A stretch of DNA of 34,174 nucleotides from a virus. Shown piece by piece: positions 15,685 to 24,698 of this stretch (position 1 is its first letter; each line of letters begins with the position of its first letter). A program made the position numbers and the translations under genes. Under the pieces are notes generated by a model, which was not told the origin of the DNA, ran no database searches, and worked only from the letters and a program-made list of their open reading frames with translations. The stretch covers positions 1 to 34,174 of IMG/VR virus record IMGVR_UViG_3300030406_002410. One strand, 5' to 3'.

Positions 15685-18107
15685 TAACTACCTCCACTAG
15701 AGGCAGTTACTTTTCCTCTACTTGTTCTGTTGCTTGATCCAGAGGTGTTTTTACCTTTTCCAGCCCCCTTAGAGCTTGATAAAACTTCTCCGTGGATGTT
15801 TGAGTTTGCGAACTCTCTTGCTGCTCTGTCGAGTTTTTCTCTGTTGACTTCTGGTCTTTCATACCAAGGAACTCCTGTGTTTTCACTTACTTTAAATCCT
15901 TTAGGTACTATACCATTTTTTTCTTTTTTAATAAAGGCTTCAAATTCTTTTTGCCTTTCTGGCGTTAAATAAACAACACTACCATCAGATAATGGATACT
16001 CAATTACAGCACCGTCTTTACCTTTTATATACTTTGCACCAGATGAAAATGTTCCCGGCTTACCTTCTACAACATTTGTACCAACTGCCGAACCTTTTGT
16101 AATAGCCTCTAAAGTGCTATGTGATACAACTTGCTCACCTTCAATAACCCAATTTTCCCAATGCCATCTTCCTAATGATGCATCCTCTGGTCTACCAAGT
16201 ATATTATAAACTTCATTAATATTTTTTCTTAATCCATCCTCTAACATTTCTGTTATAAGCAATCCTCTAGGTCCTCTAAATATTCCTTGTAAACCTTCTT
16301 TAATAGTTGTTCCTTCTTTTTTATAACCGTCATATAAGTTAAATCCTTCAAACCTACCATCATCCCATAAATGTCTTCCTTGTATTCTATCCATAACTAA
16401 TACGTCATCTCTTCCAGAAACTAGCAAAGTGAAACTAACAACTTTATTATCTATTCCAGCACCTTCAGTTAAAGACATAAATTCTCTTCTAATATCTTTT
16501 GCTGATCTATTTGGATCGCTAATCATATTGTGCAAAGTTTGTAATACTGTATCATCAGAACCATCAACTTTTTTAGCAAGTTCAAATAATAATTTACCAG
16601 TAGCGTTTACATTCATTGTTACTTGTTTGCCCGGTGATCCTGTAGGCATTAAATTTTTAATAGTATTTTCCCATAGTATTTGATCGGCTTCTGTAAAATT
16701 TCCATCTACAGCTTTTTGTATTAAATCTTTTGCTCCATCAATTATATCTATGAATGCACTTTCTTGTTGAACTGGACCAGCACCTCTTGACAGTATTCCC
16801 CACACAAATAAATCGGCTGTCATTTTAGGAGTTGCTTCTCCACTTTGATAAACCTCTCTTATATTTTTAACGTATGAAAATCCTTCATCAACTCCAGCTT
16901 TCATTTCTGGTGTAAGTGATTTTAATTTTTCTACCATCTTATTAGGATCATTAGCATAGTTAATTGCAACCATTGGTGGTATTGGCAAGTGATCCCCACC
17001 TAATCCTTCTTGTTCCATTTTTAACCAGTTTTCAGCACTTAACAAAGCATCTGGATGGTTATTTTTTAAAGTGTCAATATTATTAAGATTTGTTTGTTTG
17101 TTGGTTGGAATAAATGTTTGAGTTACTAATGTTGTAGGTTTTTCACCACTACCTTCTACTAATAATTGATGTGGCACTTTATGACTTCTTGTACCTTCTG
17201 GTGACATTTTAAAAGGTTGTGGAGCCAACTTAGCTAGTTGAGTATTTATAGCTTTGTCCATTTCACCAGCACCTAATGCAGATAATGTTGTGCCACTACC
17301 ATCATCTAAACTTTCCTGTGCTTTAGTTCCTATAGTTTCTAACGTAGTTTTTAAATTAGGACTACCTTTGATAGCATTATATAATACACCTAAACCCTTA
17401 AAACCTTGCTCGGCTGCTTCACCTAATATACCACCCTCTATAAATCTCTGTGGGGCTTTTTGTATTTTCTGTAAAAAGAATGAGGCATCTTCATCGGCTG
17501 CTATACTTTGTAACATAGTATTTTTTAGTTGTTCATTCTGCACAAACAACTGTATGCCCATTTCCATCAAACCTTCTTCTTCAGGTGGCATACCGGCAAA
17601 TTCAGCCGTGCCATATCCTAGAACATTAGCTAAAAAGTTTTTACCGTAACCCATAGGTTTTAATGCTGTGCTAAATGCTTTTGCATAAACGCCACCGGGT
17701 GCTACAACTTGCCCACCAACTTCACCTAATGTAGATCCTATTTCTTGTGCTGTACCTTGTGGGGCTAATGCATCATTAAGATATTCATTCATAGAATTAT
17801 ATCCCGGTACATTCTCCCTCAACCACGGCATGACATTGTTATTTACAAATGGTAGGAAAGTTTTGAATGTTTCTTCGCCACCTTTAGCAATACCACTAGG
17901 TATGCCTTTAGCAACACCGAATAAAAAGTCTGGTGTACTTTTAAGACCTTCTATAACCGTTGAACCCATTGTCTTTAATTTTTGAAAATCCTCATAGCCT
18001 CTTAATATTTTTTCATTAGCAAACAACCGACCATCTTTTAGGTAGGTAGTATTGCCATGTGATCGTATTCTACGGCTGTCAGATATTTCTTTAAATAGTT
18101 CGTCCAT
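15684..18107 (-). CDS. Internal virion protein
   Basis: This 807-residue protein is probably an ejected core protein, judging from size and position. Glycine/alanine-rich segments (STPDFLFGVAKGIPSGIAKG; about 55-80) and helical regions dominate the first half. The segment from about 540 to 650 (VVSFTLLVSGRDDVLVMDRI; GRHLWDDGRFEGFNLYDGY; LGRWHWENWVIEGEQVVSHS) looks like a folded, conserved domain whose function I do not recognise. The C-terminus is a Ser/Gly/Lys-rich tail. It overlaps both neighbours by one base (TAATG), implying coupled translation of the internal proteins. Confidence 0.7.
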   Translation of the reverse strand: MDELFKEISDSRRIRSHGNTTYLKDGRLFANEKILRGYEDFQKLKTMGSTVIEGLKSTPDFLFGVAKGIPSGIAKGGEETFKTFLPFVNNNVMPWLRENVPGYNSMNEYLNDALAPQGTAQEIGSTLGEVGGQVVAPGGVYAKAFSTALKPMGYGKNFLANVLGYGTAEFAGMPPEEEGLMEMGIQLFVQNEQLKNTMLQSIAADEDASFFLQKIQKAPQRFIEGGILGEAAEQGFKGLGVLYNAIKGSPNLKTTLETIGTKAQESLDDGSGTTLSALGAGEMDKAINTQLAKLAPQPFKMSPEGTRSHKVPHQLLVEGSGEKPTTLVTQTFIPTNKQTNLNNIDTLKNNHPDALLSAENWLKMEQEGLGGDHLPIPPMVAINYANDPNKMVEKLKSLTPEMKAGVDEGFSYVKNIREVYQSGEATPKMTADLFVWGILSRGAGPVQQESAFIDIIDGAKDLIQKAVDGNFTEADQILWENTIKNLMPTGSPGKQVTMNVNATGKLLFELAKKVDGSDDTVLQTLHNMISDPNRSAKDIRREFMSLTEGAGIDNKVVSFTLLVSGRDDVLVMDRIQGRHLWDDGRFEGFNLYDGYKKEGTTIKEGLQGIFRGPRGLLITEMLEDGLRKNINEVYNILGRPEDASLGRWHWENWVIEGEQVVSHSTLEAITKGSAVGTNVVEGKPGTFSSGAKYIKGKDGAVIEYPLSDGSVVYLTPERQKEFEAFIKKEKNGIVPKGFKVSENTGVPWYERPEVNREKLDRAAREFANSNIHGEVLSSSKGAGKGKNTSGSSNRTSRGKVTASSGGS

Positions 18108-19942
18108 TATCTTAATTTTCTACCTAAAATTATTGGATAACCCTGTATTATTGTTTTGCTAAAATTTTTATATTTTGTACTATAATCAGCAATTATTTCT
18201 TCGGCTGTGCCAATAGCCTCTGTAATAAGACTATCTAATGTATCATCTGTAACATTTTTAAATTTTTCTGCTAATACAGCATCTGTACTTTCTATTATTG
18301 TTGCTATTTCTTGTATTGTTGATATTGCATTTTTTCTGTTAGATTTAATTCTTTTAGCTATTAGTTCTGTGCCTTTGCTTTCCATTAAATTTTTAGCTGT
18401 TAAAATTGCAGAAAAAGGTTTGCCTTCTAATTTAGCCTGTAGTTCAGCCTCAAATACATCACCCATAATTTCTCTAAATACTCTTTCTTTAAGGGCTTGA
18501 TCACCCTCTGGATCATCAATTCTTATTTCTGGGTTATGCCCTGTTTCGTCTAAAATGTATGTCCTAGCATCGCTCATTTGTTGATTAGCTAATGAATTTA
18601 TTTTACTTGCCATAGAAGTAAAAGTGCTTTGACCGATTTGTTTATTTTCAAATTCAGTTATCAATTCACCTAAAGTAAGAGGGTTGTCTATAGAAAATAA
18701 TTTACGAGTTAATTTTTGAACTGTTGTAGTATTGTCTTTAAAGTTAGTTATTTTTGCCTCTTCGTAGGCTTTACTTATTTTTTCCCAACTAATTAACTCT
18801 TCACTTGTGCCGGGTAATTGATCTAACTGAAAAGGTAACATTAATTCATTAGCCTTATCTTGTTGGTCATCAGCTAAAAAAGCAATAGCATCAGCTATAG
18901 CAAAATTTATACTCTCTTCGTTTTTTGCTATTTGTAATTTTTTTGCATCTTCTTGGGCTTTGATTTTTGCATCATATTGATCGTTAACTTGCTTAATAAA
19001 ATCTTTTCTATTTATACCGTAGTCTTCAGCAAGTTTCATAGCCTTACCAATATCACCCGGTAGTTTATTAAACTCACCAGCATACATTTCTGGCAGAAAT
19101 TGTTTTGGTTTAGGATTAGCTAATAGTTCATTAACTACAATATTTTTAGCTGATGTTCGTATTGCCTCATTTAAACGATTGTTAAATCCTACAGTATCGC
19201 CACCAACCATAATAATTTGTGACATACTTTCTTTTGTTAAAGTTTTTAATTGTTCAGTAGCATCTTGGTTGTTTTTAAAATATCCTAGTATTGCTGTGTT
19301 TATATCGTTTACGACTAATTCAGTACCAGCAATAACTGTAGCCTTCATAACCTTGTTATGCTCACCAATAAATTTATCAGCGTAACTTAAATACTTTGTA
19401 TTATTTTCTAAACTTATTTTTGCTCTAAATTTTCTAGCATATCCCGGTGATGCATTATCAAGCGTAGCTGCATATCCAGCAACAATTTCATTTATTTCAT
19501 TAAGATAGTTTTGAGGATCTAATGCTTTTTTACCATCTTCATTTTGTAAACCATATTGCTCTACGGCTGTATTATATTTTTTGGTAACTTCAGCAACTTT
19601 GGTACGAGCCAAATATTCTAATTCATTGCTTACTGTACTTAATTGAGCATTACGAATAGCCGAACCGTACACAGTAAATTTATCGCCACCTAAAGGTATT
19701 TCTTCACCAGCATTGTAGGCTTCTTCTATTTGTTTAGCTGTTGGTGCTGTTTCTGCACCATATTCTGCACCTTCAATTTTTGCTCTTTGTTCAGCAATCT
19801 TAAATAAATAATTACTCATGCTATCAAGGTTGGCTGATAGTTCACTCATAGCCTGTGCCTGTACACGGCTACCAACAAAGTCAGTTTGTGGTACTTTAAA
19901 CTGTAATCCTAGAGGTTGTAATTTTAATAAGTTTTCAGCCAT
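18107..19942 (-). CDS. Internal virion protein, gp15-like position
   Basis: This 611-residue, largely helical, charged protein (AEQRAKIEGAEYGAETAPTA; AKIKAQEDAKKLQIAKNEES) has no signal peptide or membrane segment. By order (tail tube A, tail tube B, small internal protein, this, two larger ones, fibre) it corresponds to the T7 gp15 position in the ejection core. The assignment rests on synteny and composition, not on a conserved motif. Confidence 0.7.
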   Translation of the reverse strand: MAENLLKLQPLGLQFKVPQTDFVGSRVQAQAMSELSANLDSMSNYLFKIAEQRAKIEGAEYGAETAPTAKQIEEAYNAGEEIPLGGDKFTVYGSAIRNAQLSTVSNELEYLARTKVAEVTKKYNTAVEQYGLQNEDGKKALDPQNYLNEINEIVAGYAATLDNASPGYARKFRAKISLENNTKYLSYADKFIGEHNKVMKATVIAGTELVVNDINTAILGYFKNNQDATEQLKTLTKESMSQIIMVGGDTVGFNNRLNEAIRTSAKNIVVNELLANPKPKQFLPEMYAGEFNKLPGDIGKAMKLAEDYGINRKDFIKQVNDQYDAKIKAQEDAKKLQIAKNEESINFAIADAIAFLADDQQDKANELMLPFQLDQLPGTSEELISWEKISKAYEEAKITNFKDNTTTVQKLTRKLFSIDNPLTLGELITEFENKQIGQSTFTSMASKINSLANQQMSDARTYILDETGHNPEIRIDDPEGDQALKERVFREIMGDVFEAELQAKLEGKPFSAILTAKNLMESKGTELIAKRIKSNRKNAISTIQEIATIIESTDAVLAEKFKNVTDDTLDSLITEAIGTAEEIIADYSTKYKNFSKTIIQGYPIILGRKLR

Positions 19943-20484
19943 TAATAAGTACTCTGCACAGTTCCAAAAGGAGATGAAGTTGTCGTTGTTGTTGCCATAG
20001 GTGTAGGCGTTACGGCACTAGAAAAACCACCACCAATCTGACTAGCTGTCATATATCCTGTAGCAATCTTACCCATCATTTGGAACGGTGCTAGTTTCTT
20101 AATTGTTTTAGCAGCCGTGAGTTGTTGCCCGGCTTGATACTTAGCCATCTCTTTAGCCATGCTCGCATTATCTCTAGCTATCTGAAATTCAGATACACCT
20201 AGCCTACGATTATACATATTAGACATTTCAACTACACCAGCACTACCAAAAGGATTAAGACCTCTGGCTGCTCCTCTGGCTACGTTAGATGCCAATACTT
20301 GGTTCATCCTACGCAATACCTCATTACCTTGTCTTTTGTACGCTACAGCGTTTACACGCCCTTGTAATTCAGTTTGCTTTGCCTGTGCCTCTAGTTGTTG
20401 GGCTTGTGCCTGTTTGCCTCTGTAATCTGCAACGGCTCCGACTGTTGATACTGCCATTGCTATAAAAGGTAAATACTGTGCCAT
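19942..20484 (-). CDS. Small internal virion protein, gp14-like position
   Basis: This 180-residue protein has a hydrophobic N-terminus (YLPFIAMAVSTVGAVADYRG), a long Ala/Gln-rich helix (QAQAQQLEAQAKQTELQGRV), a conserved-looking RGLNPFGSAGVVEM, and a Thr/Ser tail. This is the usual layout of the small internal virion protein after tail tube B in podoviruses, where the T7 counterpart inserts in the outer membrane. TAATG couples it to the next gene. Confidence 0.75.
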   Translation of the reverse strand: MAQYLPFIAMAVSTVGAVADYRGKQAQAQQLEAQAKQTELQGRVNAVAYKRQGNEVLRRMNQVLASNVARGAARGLNPFGSAGVVEMSNMYNRRLGVSEFQIARDNASMAKEMAKYQAGQQLTAAKTIKKLAPFQMMGKIATGYMTASQIGGGFSSAVTPTPMATTTTTSSPFGTVQSTY

Positions 20485-22599
20485 CTACGATCCTACTGCT
20501 AATTTAAAGTCCATCGACAACACCGTAAAAAATACAGGCTTTGATTGACTTATGGTTATTTGTGCATCGGTGTTATAGCCAGCTATACCATGCATCTTTT
20601 TTATCCCGGTTATAGTTGGAACTGTACCACCACCACTATACGGCAAAGTCTGTAATGGAACTTCAAAACCATTAATAGTTAGGTTCTGTGTCCTGTACAT
20701 AACAGGGGAAACTTCTAATATTCTTTTCTTTTGTGTAACTACTCGACCACTAGGCAAGTTAGGCTCTACCGGGTTAGTCTTTACAGTGACAGTAAAATCT
20801 AATCCAGTTTCTATATATGATGATGGCTGTGCAGATGTTGTAATAGTACCAGATGAATTTACATTACTAACATCACTTTCTACTATATCATCTCTAACTA
20901 CCTTAACTGTCTTAGCCTGTAAGTGAGGTACAAGGTTATAGCTAGTGCCACTAAAGCTACTAGTTTTCTGGACCGAACTATCTGTCGTAAAATCATCATC
21001 AAATACTTCTAAATAATATTTTGTAGCAGAATTGATAGTCCTTTTTACAATCGCATATATAACATCTAAATCTACAGCAATATCACAAAATGTACCATCA
21101 GTTTGTATAAAAGAAGGGGCTACAATATTTTGCTGTTTGTGCAACATAAAACAAGCAAGTGTACCACCTAACCCAGAACTAGCTGCCCTGTATCCTGTGG
21201 TGCTTGTGCCATTAACAATCATTAATAAATCGCCTTCGGTTGTATCAGTTGCCGGGCGTACAGCCATAGACTTAGGATCAACTATAAGATGGCTTGCTAA
21301 CAGGCTGATATTATTAGCAACATAGGATAATTCTACATCACTAAATAACATTTCCCTTAATGCCTTGCCTTGCCGTTGTATAAAAAATGTACCACCCTCT
21401 GTTGCAGTAGGGCGTATACCATCTTTAGATCCTCTTTTAGTTGTGCTTTTAACCGATACGTTAGATGGTGTAATTGGGTCTAGATCAGCTTGTGGAATAA
21501 AAAACTCACCACCAGTAGTAAATATTTGTAAATCTCTACCCGATCTTAACCCTACAATAGTATTAAGAGTGTCAGTTTCCATATGTACAACAAATGCATC
21601 ATCATCTAGATTTTCAGATGGTCCAAAATTTAATTCACCTACCTTACTTCCAAACAATGTCATTGGTAAGCTATACGTTCCACCAAAATACAATCTGCCT
21701 TCATGGAAAGTGCAAGTATGTGGATAGCCTATTGAAGTACTCCAAGCATCGTGAAAACTGTCATCAAAAACCCATTCACCACTTGATATAGCATCAGTAG
21801 TAGAAAATGGTACTAATACAACTGCCTCGGCTGTAGTTGAAGATAAAAATTTAGTTATTACTGCTTTGCCAAAACCACTCCAAGTTGTGGCTCCTAATGA
21901 ACCTTTTGATTGATAAACTTGTTGACCAACTGTAGCAGTATTAAAAAATGATAGACTAGTTGTTAGTTTAATATTTCCTGTAGTTGCTGATGCTGTTAAA
22001 GTTCCAGATGGATTTGCTATACCAGTACTTAGACCAACTAAATCACCTCTAATTTTAGGTGGGTTCAATGTATTTAAAACTGAAAAAGTCCAAGTAGTAT
22101 CACTAGCACCTCTAACAAGTTTAAAAGGAAACATATTACGATTAGTAAAAATTACTGTATCTTTGTTTTGCGTAAAATTTAATTGTCTTAATGTAAAGCC
22201 AGAATGTAAACCAGTAGCAAAAGTTAAAGTAAAATCAACATGGTTTGCACCACCACCGTTAAGGTTAGTTTGTAGTACACCATCTTTGTAAACATGAAGA
22301 CGCAAAGTCGTACTAGATTGACTTATAGTGTTTGATATACTTAACACTAATAGATAAGTTTGCCCGGTAGAATACTCAAAAGGTACAAGTTTTATTTCAT
22401 CAGTTGTACCAACATCAGATGTATAGTCAGCAACATATTTTAATCCCGGTCTACGGCTAAACCCACCCTGTGGTTCAAATATAACATTTTTAGCCTCGGC
22501 TACTGAACTGTAGTATTGTTCTATATCTACACGCCCTCGTAATAGAGGATCTATTTCGCCATGAGAAAAACTTGATTGATATTGTTGTAATCTGCTCAT
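20485..22599 (-). CDS. Tail tube / nozzle protein B (gp12-like)
   Basis: This 704-residue protein matches the podovirus tail tubular protein B pattern. The N-terminus, YQSSFSHGEIDPLLRGRVDI then VEAKNVIFEPQGGFSRRPG, is the family hallmark. Later YPHTCTFHEGRLYFGGTYSL (about 287-307) and the following beta-propeller-like repeats fit the nozzle body. It would form the tip of the short tail below the gp11-like adaptor. It overlaps that upstream gene by four bases (ATGA). Confidence 0.9.
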   Translation of the reverse strand: MSRLQQYQSSFSHGEIDPLLRGRVDIEQYYSSVAEAKNVIFEPQGGFSRRPGLKYVADYTSDVGTTDEIKLVPFEYSTGQTYLLVLSISNTISQSSTTLRLHVYKDGVLQTNLNGGGANHVDFTLTFATGLHSGFTLRQLNFTQNKDTVIFTNRNMFPFKLVRGASDTTWTFSVLNTLNPPKIRGDLVGLSTGIANPSGTLTASATTGNIKLTTSLSFFNTATVGQQVYQSKGSLGATTWSGFGKAVITKFLSSTTAEAVVLVPFSTTDAISSGEWVFDDSFHDAWSTSIGYPHTCTFHEGRLYFGGTYSLPMTLFGSKVGELNFGPSENLDDDAFVVHMETDTLNTIVGLRSGRDLQIFTTGGEFFIPQADLDPITPSNVSVKSTTKRGSKDGIRPTATEGGTFFIQRQGKALREMLFSDVELSYVANNISLLASHLIVDPKSMAVRPATDTTEGDLLMIVNGTSTTGYRAASSGLGGTLACFMLHKQQNIVAPSFIQTDGTFCDIAVDLDVIYAIVKRTINSATKYYLEVFDDDFTTDSSVQKTSSFSGTSYNLVPHLQAKTVKVVRDDIVESDVSNVNSSGTITTSAQPSSYIETGLDFTVTVKTNPVEPNLPSGRVVTQKKRILEVSPVMYRTQNLTINGFEVPLQTLPYSGGGTVPTITGIKKMHGIAGYNTDAQITISQSKPVFFTVLSMDFKLAVGS

Positions 22600-23228
22600 G
22601 CTCTAATATCTGTTAATAAATAATCACCTACAACTGACGGTGTTTGACCACCAGCATCTATATTAGCTGCCTGTCTAAAATATCCACCTCGTTGATTTTC
22701 TGTAGCTGTGCCTAATGCAATCTCACGCCAATACTGTGATTTGGCTGTTTGATCAGTTATAACTTCGGCTAAATGCCAAGCTACTTGATAACCTAATAAT
22801 TGTACAAAATAATGTGGCATTAAAGTTTCACCTACAGCCTTTTGATAATCAATAAATATTGTAAGGCTATCGGTCATTAAAACAGTTGTGCCATCGGCTG
22901 CTTGATTTATTTCCCAGTTTTTATAAATAGCTGACCCGGCAGAACCAGATGTTCGTACAGACCTTGGAACGCCATTAAGCATATCATTAGGTAAAGTAAA
23001 CTGGTATTCCCATTCAGAATTAGGTGTAGCTGTTTGTCTAGTAAGCTGTGCTTTGGCTACAGTAAAAGACCAAGGATACATACCTAAAGTAGATCTCTTG
23101 ATATCCGGGTATAAAGTAGAACAAGCACTCGCTTGTGGAGTGCCGTCAGAAAAACTTGTAATAGAAGAAGAGCCTAATAATAATAATGCTTTGTTACAGA
23201 TTGATACGTCAGTATCGCCACTTGCCAT
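22596..23228 (-). CDS. Tail tube adaptor protein A (gp11-like)
   Basis: This 210-residue protein has the classic start of tail tubular protein A: TDVSICNKALLLLGSSSITS, then CSTLYPDIKRSTLGMYPWSF (about 36-55), and PNDMLNGVPRSVR. In T7-like virions twelve copies link the portal to the nozzle. ATGGAG-like sequence precedes the start, and a strong hairpin lies in the gap before it. It is translationally coupled to the nozzle gene. Confidence 0.9.
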   Translation of the reverse strand: MASGDTDVSICNKALLLLGSSSITSFSDGTPQASACSTLYPDIKRSTLGMYPWSFTVAKAQLTRQTATPNSEWEYQFTLPNDMLNGVPRSVRTSGSAGSAIYKNWEINQAADGTTVLMTDSLTIFIDYQKAVGETLMPHYFVQLLGYQVAWHLAEVITDQTAKSQYWREIALGTATENQRGGYFRQAANIDAGGQTPSVVGDYLLTDIRA

Positions 23229-23251
23229 ATATAAACTCCATTAATTGGTTT

Positions 23252-23290
23252 GGGCGAGGGGAGAAAGCCAATGCCTTGGGAACCTCGCCC
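23252..23290 (-). promoter_or_regulatory. GC-rich hairpin between head and tail genes
   Basis: GGGCGAGG (23252-23259) pairs perfectly with CCTCGCCC (23283-23290). Inside, CCAA/TTGG adds a short inner stem. In the leftward transcript it follows the decoration gene by about a dozen bases but no U-run follows. It therefore looks like a processing, stability or partial-attenuation element that would set tail expression below capsid expression, rather than a full terminator. Confidence 0.5.
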
Positions 23291-23302
23291 AATCTCTATT
23301 TA

Positions 23303-23587
23303 TTAGTCACTATCAGAAACAGCACCAATAGTTGTGCCATCACTTACATCAACAACACCACTAGCATTTGAAACCACAATATGCATGGTTACAGTTCTAG
23401 TACCACCAGTTGCACCGTGTACGATAATCATGTCACCAACACTTAATGTGTCAGATAAATCATTAAAGTAACCGGATGCATCAACAGCAGTATGTGCATC
23501 AGTTGTTGTATAGACATACAGAGCCGGTGTTGTGCCAGCTTTAGATTGTCCACCAAGTGGACCCCATCCAGATCTTGCAAACGCCAT
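23303..23587 (-). CDS. Probable head decoration protein
   Basis: This 94-residue beta-rich, Gly/Thr/Val-rich protein lies immediately after the capsid gene (RSGWGPLGGQSKAGTTPALY; DMIIVHGATGGTRTVTMHIV). Start at 23587 because GGGAGAG precedes it and it follows the capsid stop by one base. An earlier in-frame ATG would lie in the capsid gene. Size, composition and location fit a head decoration or cementing protein, but no family is recognised by sequence. Confidence 0.65.
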   Translation of the reverse strand: MAFARSGWGPLGGQSKAGTTPALYVYTTTDAHTAVDASGYFNDLSDTLSVGDMIIVHGATGGTRTVTMHIVVSNASGVVDVSDGTTIGAVSDSD

Positions 23588-23588
23588 A

Positions 23589-24443
23589 TTAACTCTCCCT
23601 ACAAATAATATCGACAAGACCGTCTGTGTCTATCACAGCAGCCCCAGCCGAAAGTTTAGCTGTTACTAGGAATGAAGTTTTCTCAGCAATGTAATTAATT
23701 TCAGTTGATGGTGGCATACCAACAGCCATAGCAACAGATTGCTTATGAAATGCAAAGCAAGTTCTGTCTGAAGAACCATCAATAGTCAAACCACCTTCAT
23801 CACGGTCACCGATCATATGTACGGTAAATCCTAAAAAGGAATTAATTTGACCAGCTACTAAGGCACGAATATTCTGGAAATCGCCAGAAATCGCTCTTTC
23901 ATCACCTAGTAATGCAGACAAGTTATTCGCATGAATAATTAAGTGCCTATCTGTTGGTGGTACACTTTTTGTGTCCAAGGCTTTCTTAGCTGCCAATATT
24001 TTTCCTACGCTTAGATCTGACGCAGAGGCAGAGCCTGTGGTTACCACCGTGTTTGCTACAGTAGATCCAGCACTTGCTGCGAGTAATGCATCAAGTAAAA
24101 TCTGATCTTGTCTACGACCAATCGCATTACCTACGACTTGAGCCAATTCTTGACGTTCATCAAAATTTACTTTTTGCTGGTTAAAAATGTCACTATATTC
24201 CGGGGCAACATAATCTGTAAGACTTACAGAAGTTGTTCCGAAACTTGTGTTTAGAGGCGTAACGTCAGTTTGAGGTGATCTCACTTGGGCTTGCCCCTTT
24301 CCGATGTTGGGGAAGTTGGCTGTGGACCCCACAACCCCAGTTCGCAATCTACACACACCTGTCAACTGAGCAGTAGCTTGATACGCTTGCTTTACTTCAG
24401 CATCAAAAATCTGTGTAAATGCAGTAGATAATCCAGTAGATAT
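23589..24443 (-). CDS. Major capsid protein, apparent ATA start
   Basis: This 284-residue protein carries the podovirus coat pattern: residues 4-22 read GLSTAFTQIFDAEVKQAYQ, then RLRTGVVGSTANFPNIGKGQ, and further on QRQDLILDALL-like and EINYIAEKTSFLVTAKLSAG segments. There is no in-frame ATG or GTG upstream of the conserved N-terminus. The stop TAG at 24456-24458 limits the frame. GGGAG is followed after eight bases by ATA (24443-24441), exactly where a start belongs. A TTG at 24365 is in frame but would delete the conserved first 26 residues and has no ribosome site. Either ATA is used or one base (ATG to ATA) is a mutation or error. Confidence 0.85.
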   Translation of the reverse strand: MSTGLSTAFTQIFDAEVKQAYQATAQLTGVCRLRTGVVGSTANFPNIGKGQAQVRSPQTDVTPLNTSFGTTSVSLTDYVAPEYSDIFNQQKVNFDERQELAQVVGNAIGRRQDQILLDALLAASAGSTVANTVVTTGSASASDLSVGKILAAKKALDTKSVPPTDRHLIIHANNLSALLGDERAISGDFQNIRALVAGQINSFLGFTVHMIGDRDEGGLTIDGSSDRTCFAFHKQSVAMAVGMPPSTEINYIAEKTSFLVTAKLSAGAAVIDTDGLVDIICRES

Positions 24444-24637
24444 TTTAAAATCTCCCTACATTAGTTAAAGTTTAAGCAATCGCCTAAAGGTTGTTGGGAG
24501 ATCCCAGCCTTCTGACTACGTTATACGTTAACGCAACGATGAATTAATCATGTCAGATCGGCTCAAAGAGTTATCGATCACTTAACCCATAGCACAGATA
24601 ATTATTACTTGTAAACTACTAATCTAGACTTTGTACG
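24444..24637 (-). promoter_or_regulatory. Leader region of the capsid operon
   Basis: About 190 bases separate the scaffold terminator from the capsid gene, the longest stretch without an evident ORF inside the leftward unit. It contains a possible -10 (TATAAC, 24520-24525, minus strand) without a convincing -35, and a small palindrome TGGGAGATCCCA (24495-24506). A dedicated capsid promoter here would make sense just after a terminator, but is only inferred. Confidence 0.35.
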
Positions 24638-24680
24638 AAAAAAGGGCTGGCTCTCGAGGGGAAACACATAAACCAGCCCC
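24638..24680 (-). terminator. Intrinsic terminator after the scaffold gene
   Basis: In the leftward transcript GGGCTGG (24679-24673) pairs with CCAGCCC (24650-24644), and a run of six T residues follows. This is the best intrinsic terminator in the window. It lies some 20 bases past the scaffold stop and would reduce read-through from packaging, portal and scaffold genes into the capsid. Confidence 0.8.
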
Positions 24681-24698
24681 ATTTCTTCCGGGAGGAAT

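Noticed and set aside
24365-24443. TTG at 24365 as the capsid start
   Set aside because: It would remove a conserved 26-residue N-terminus and has no ribosome site, while GGGAG sits correctly for an ATA start.
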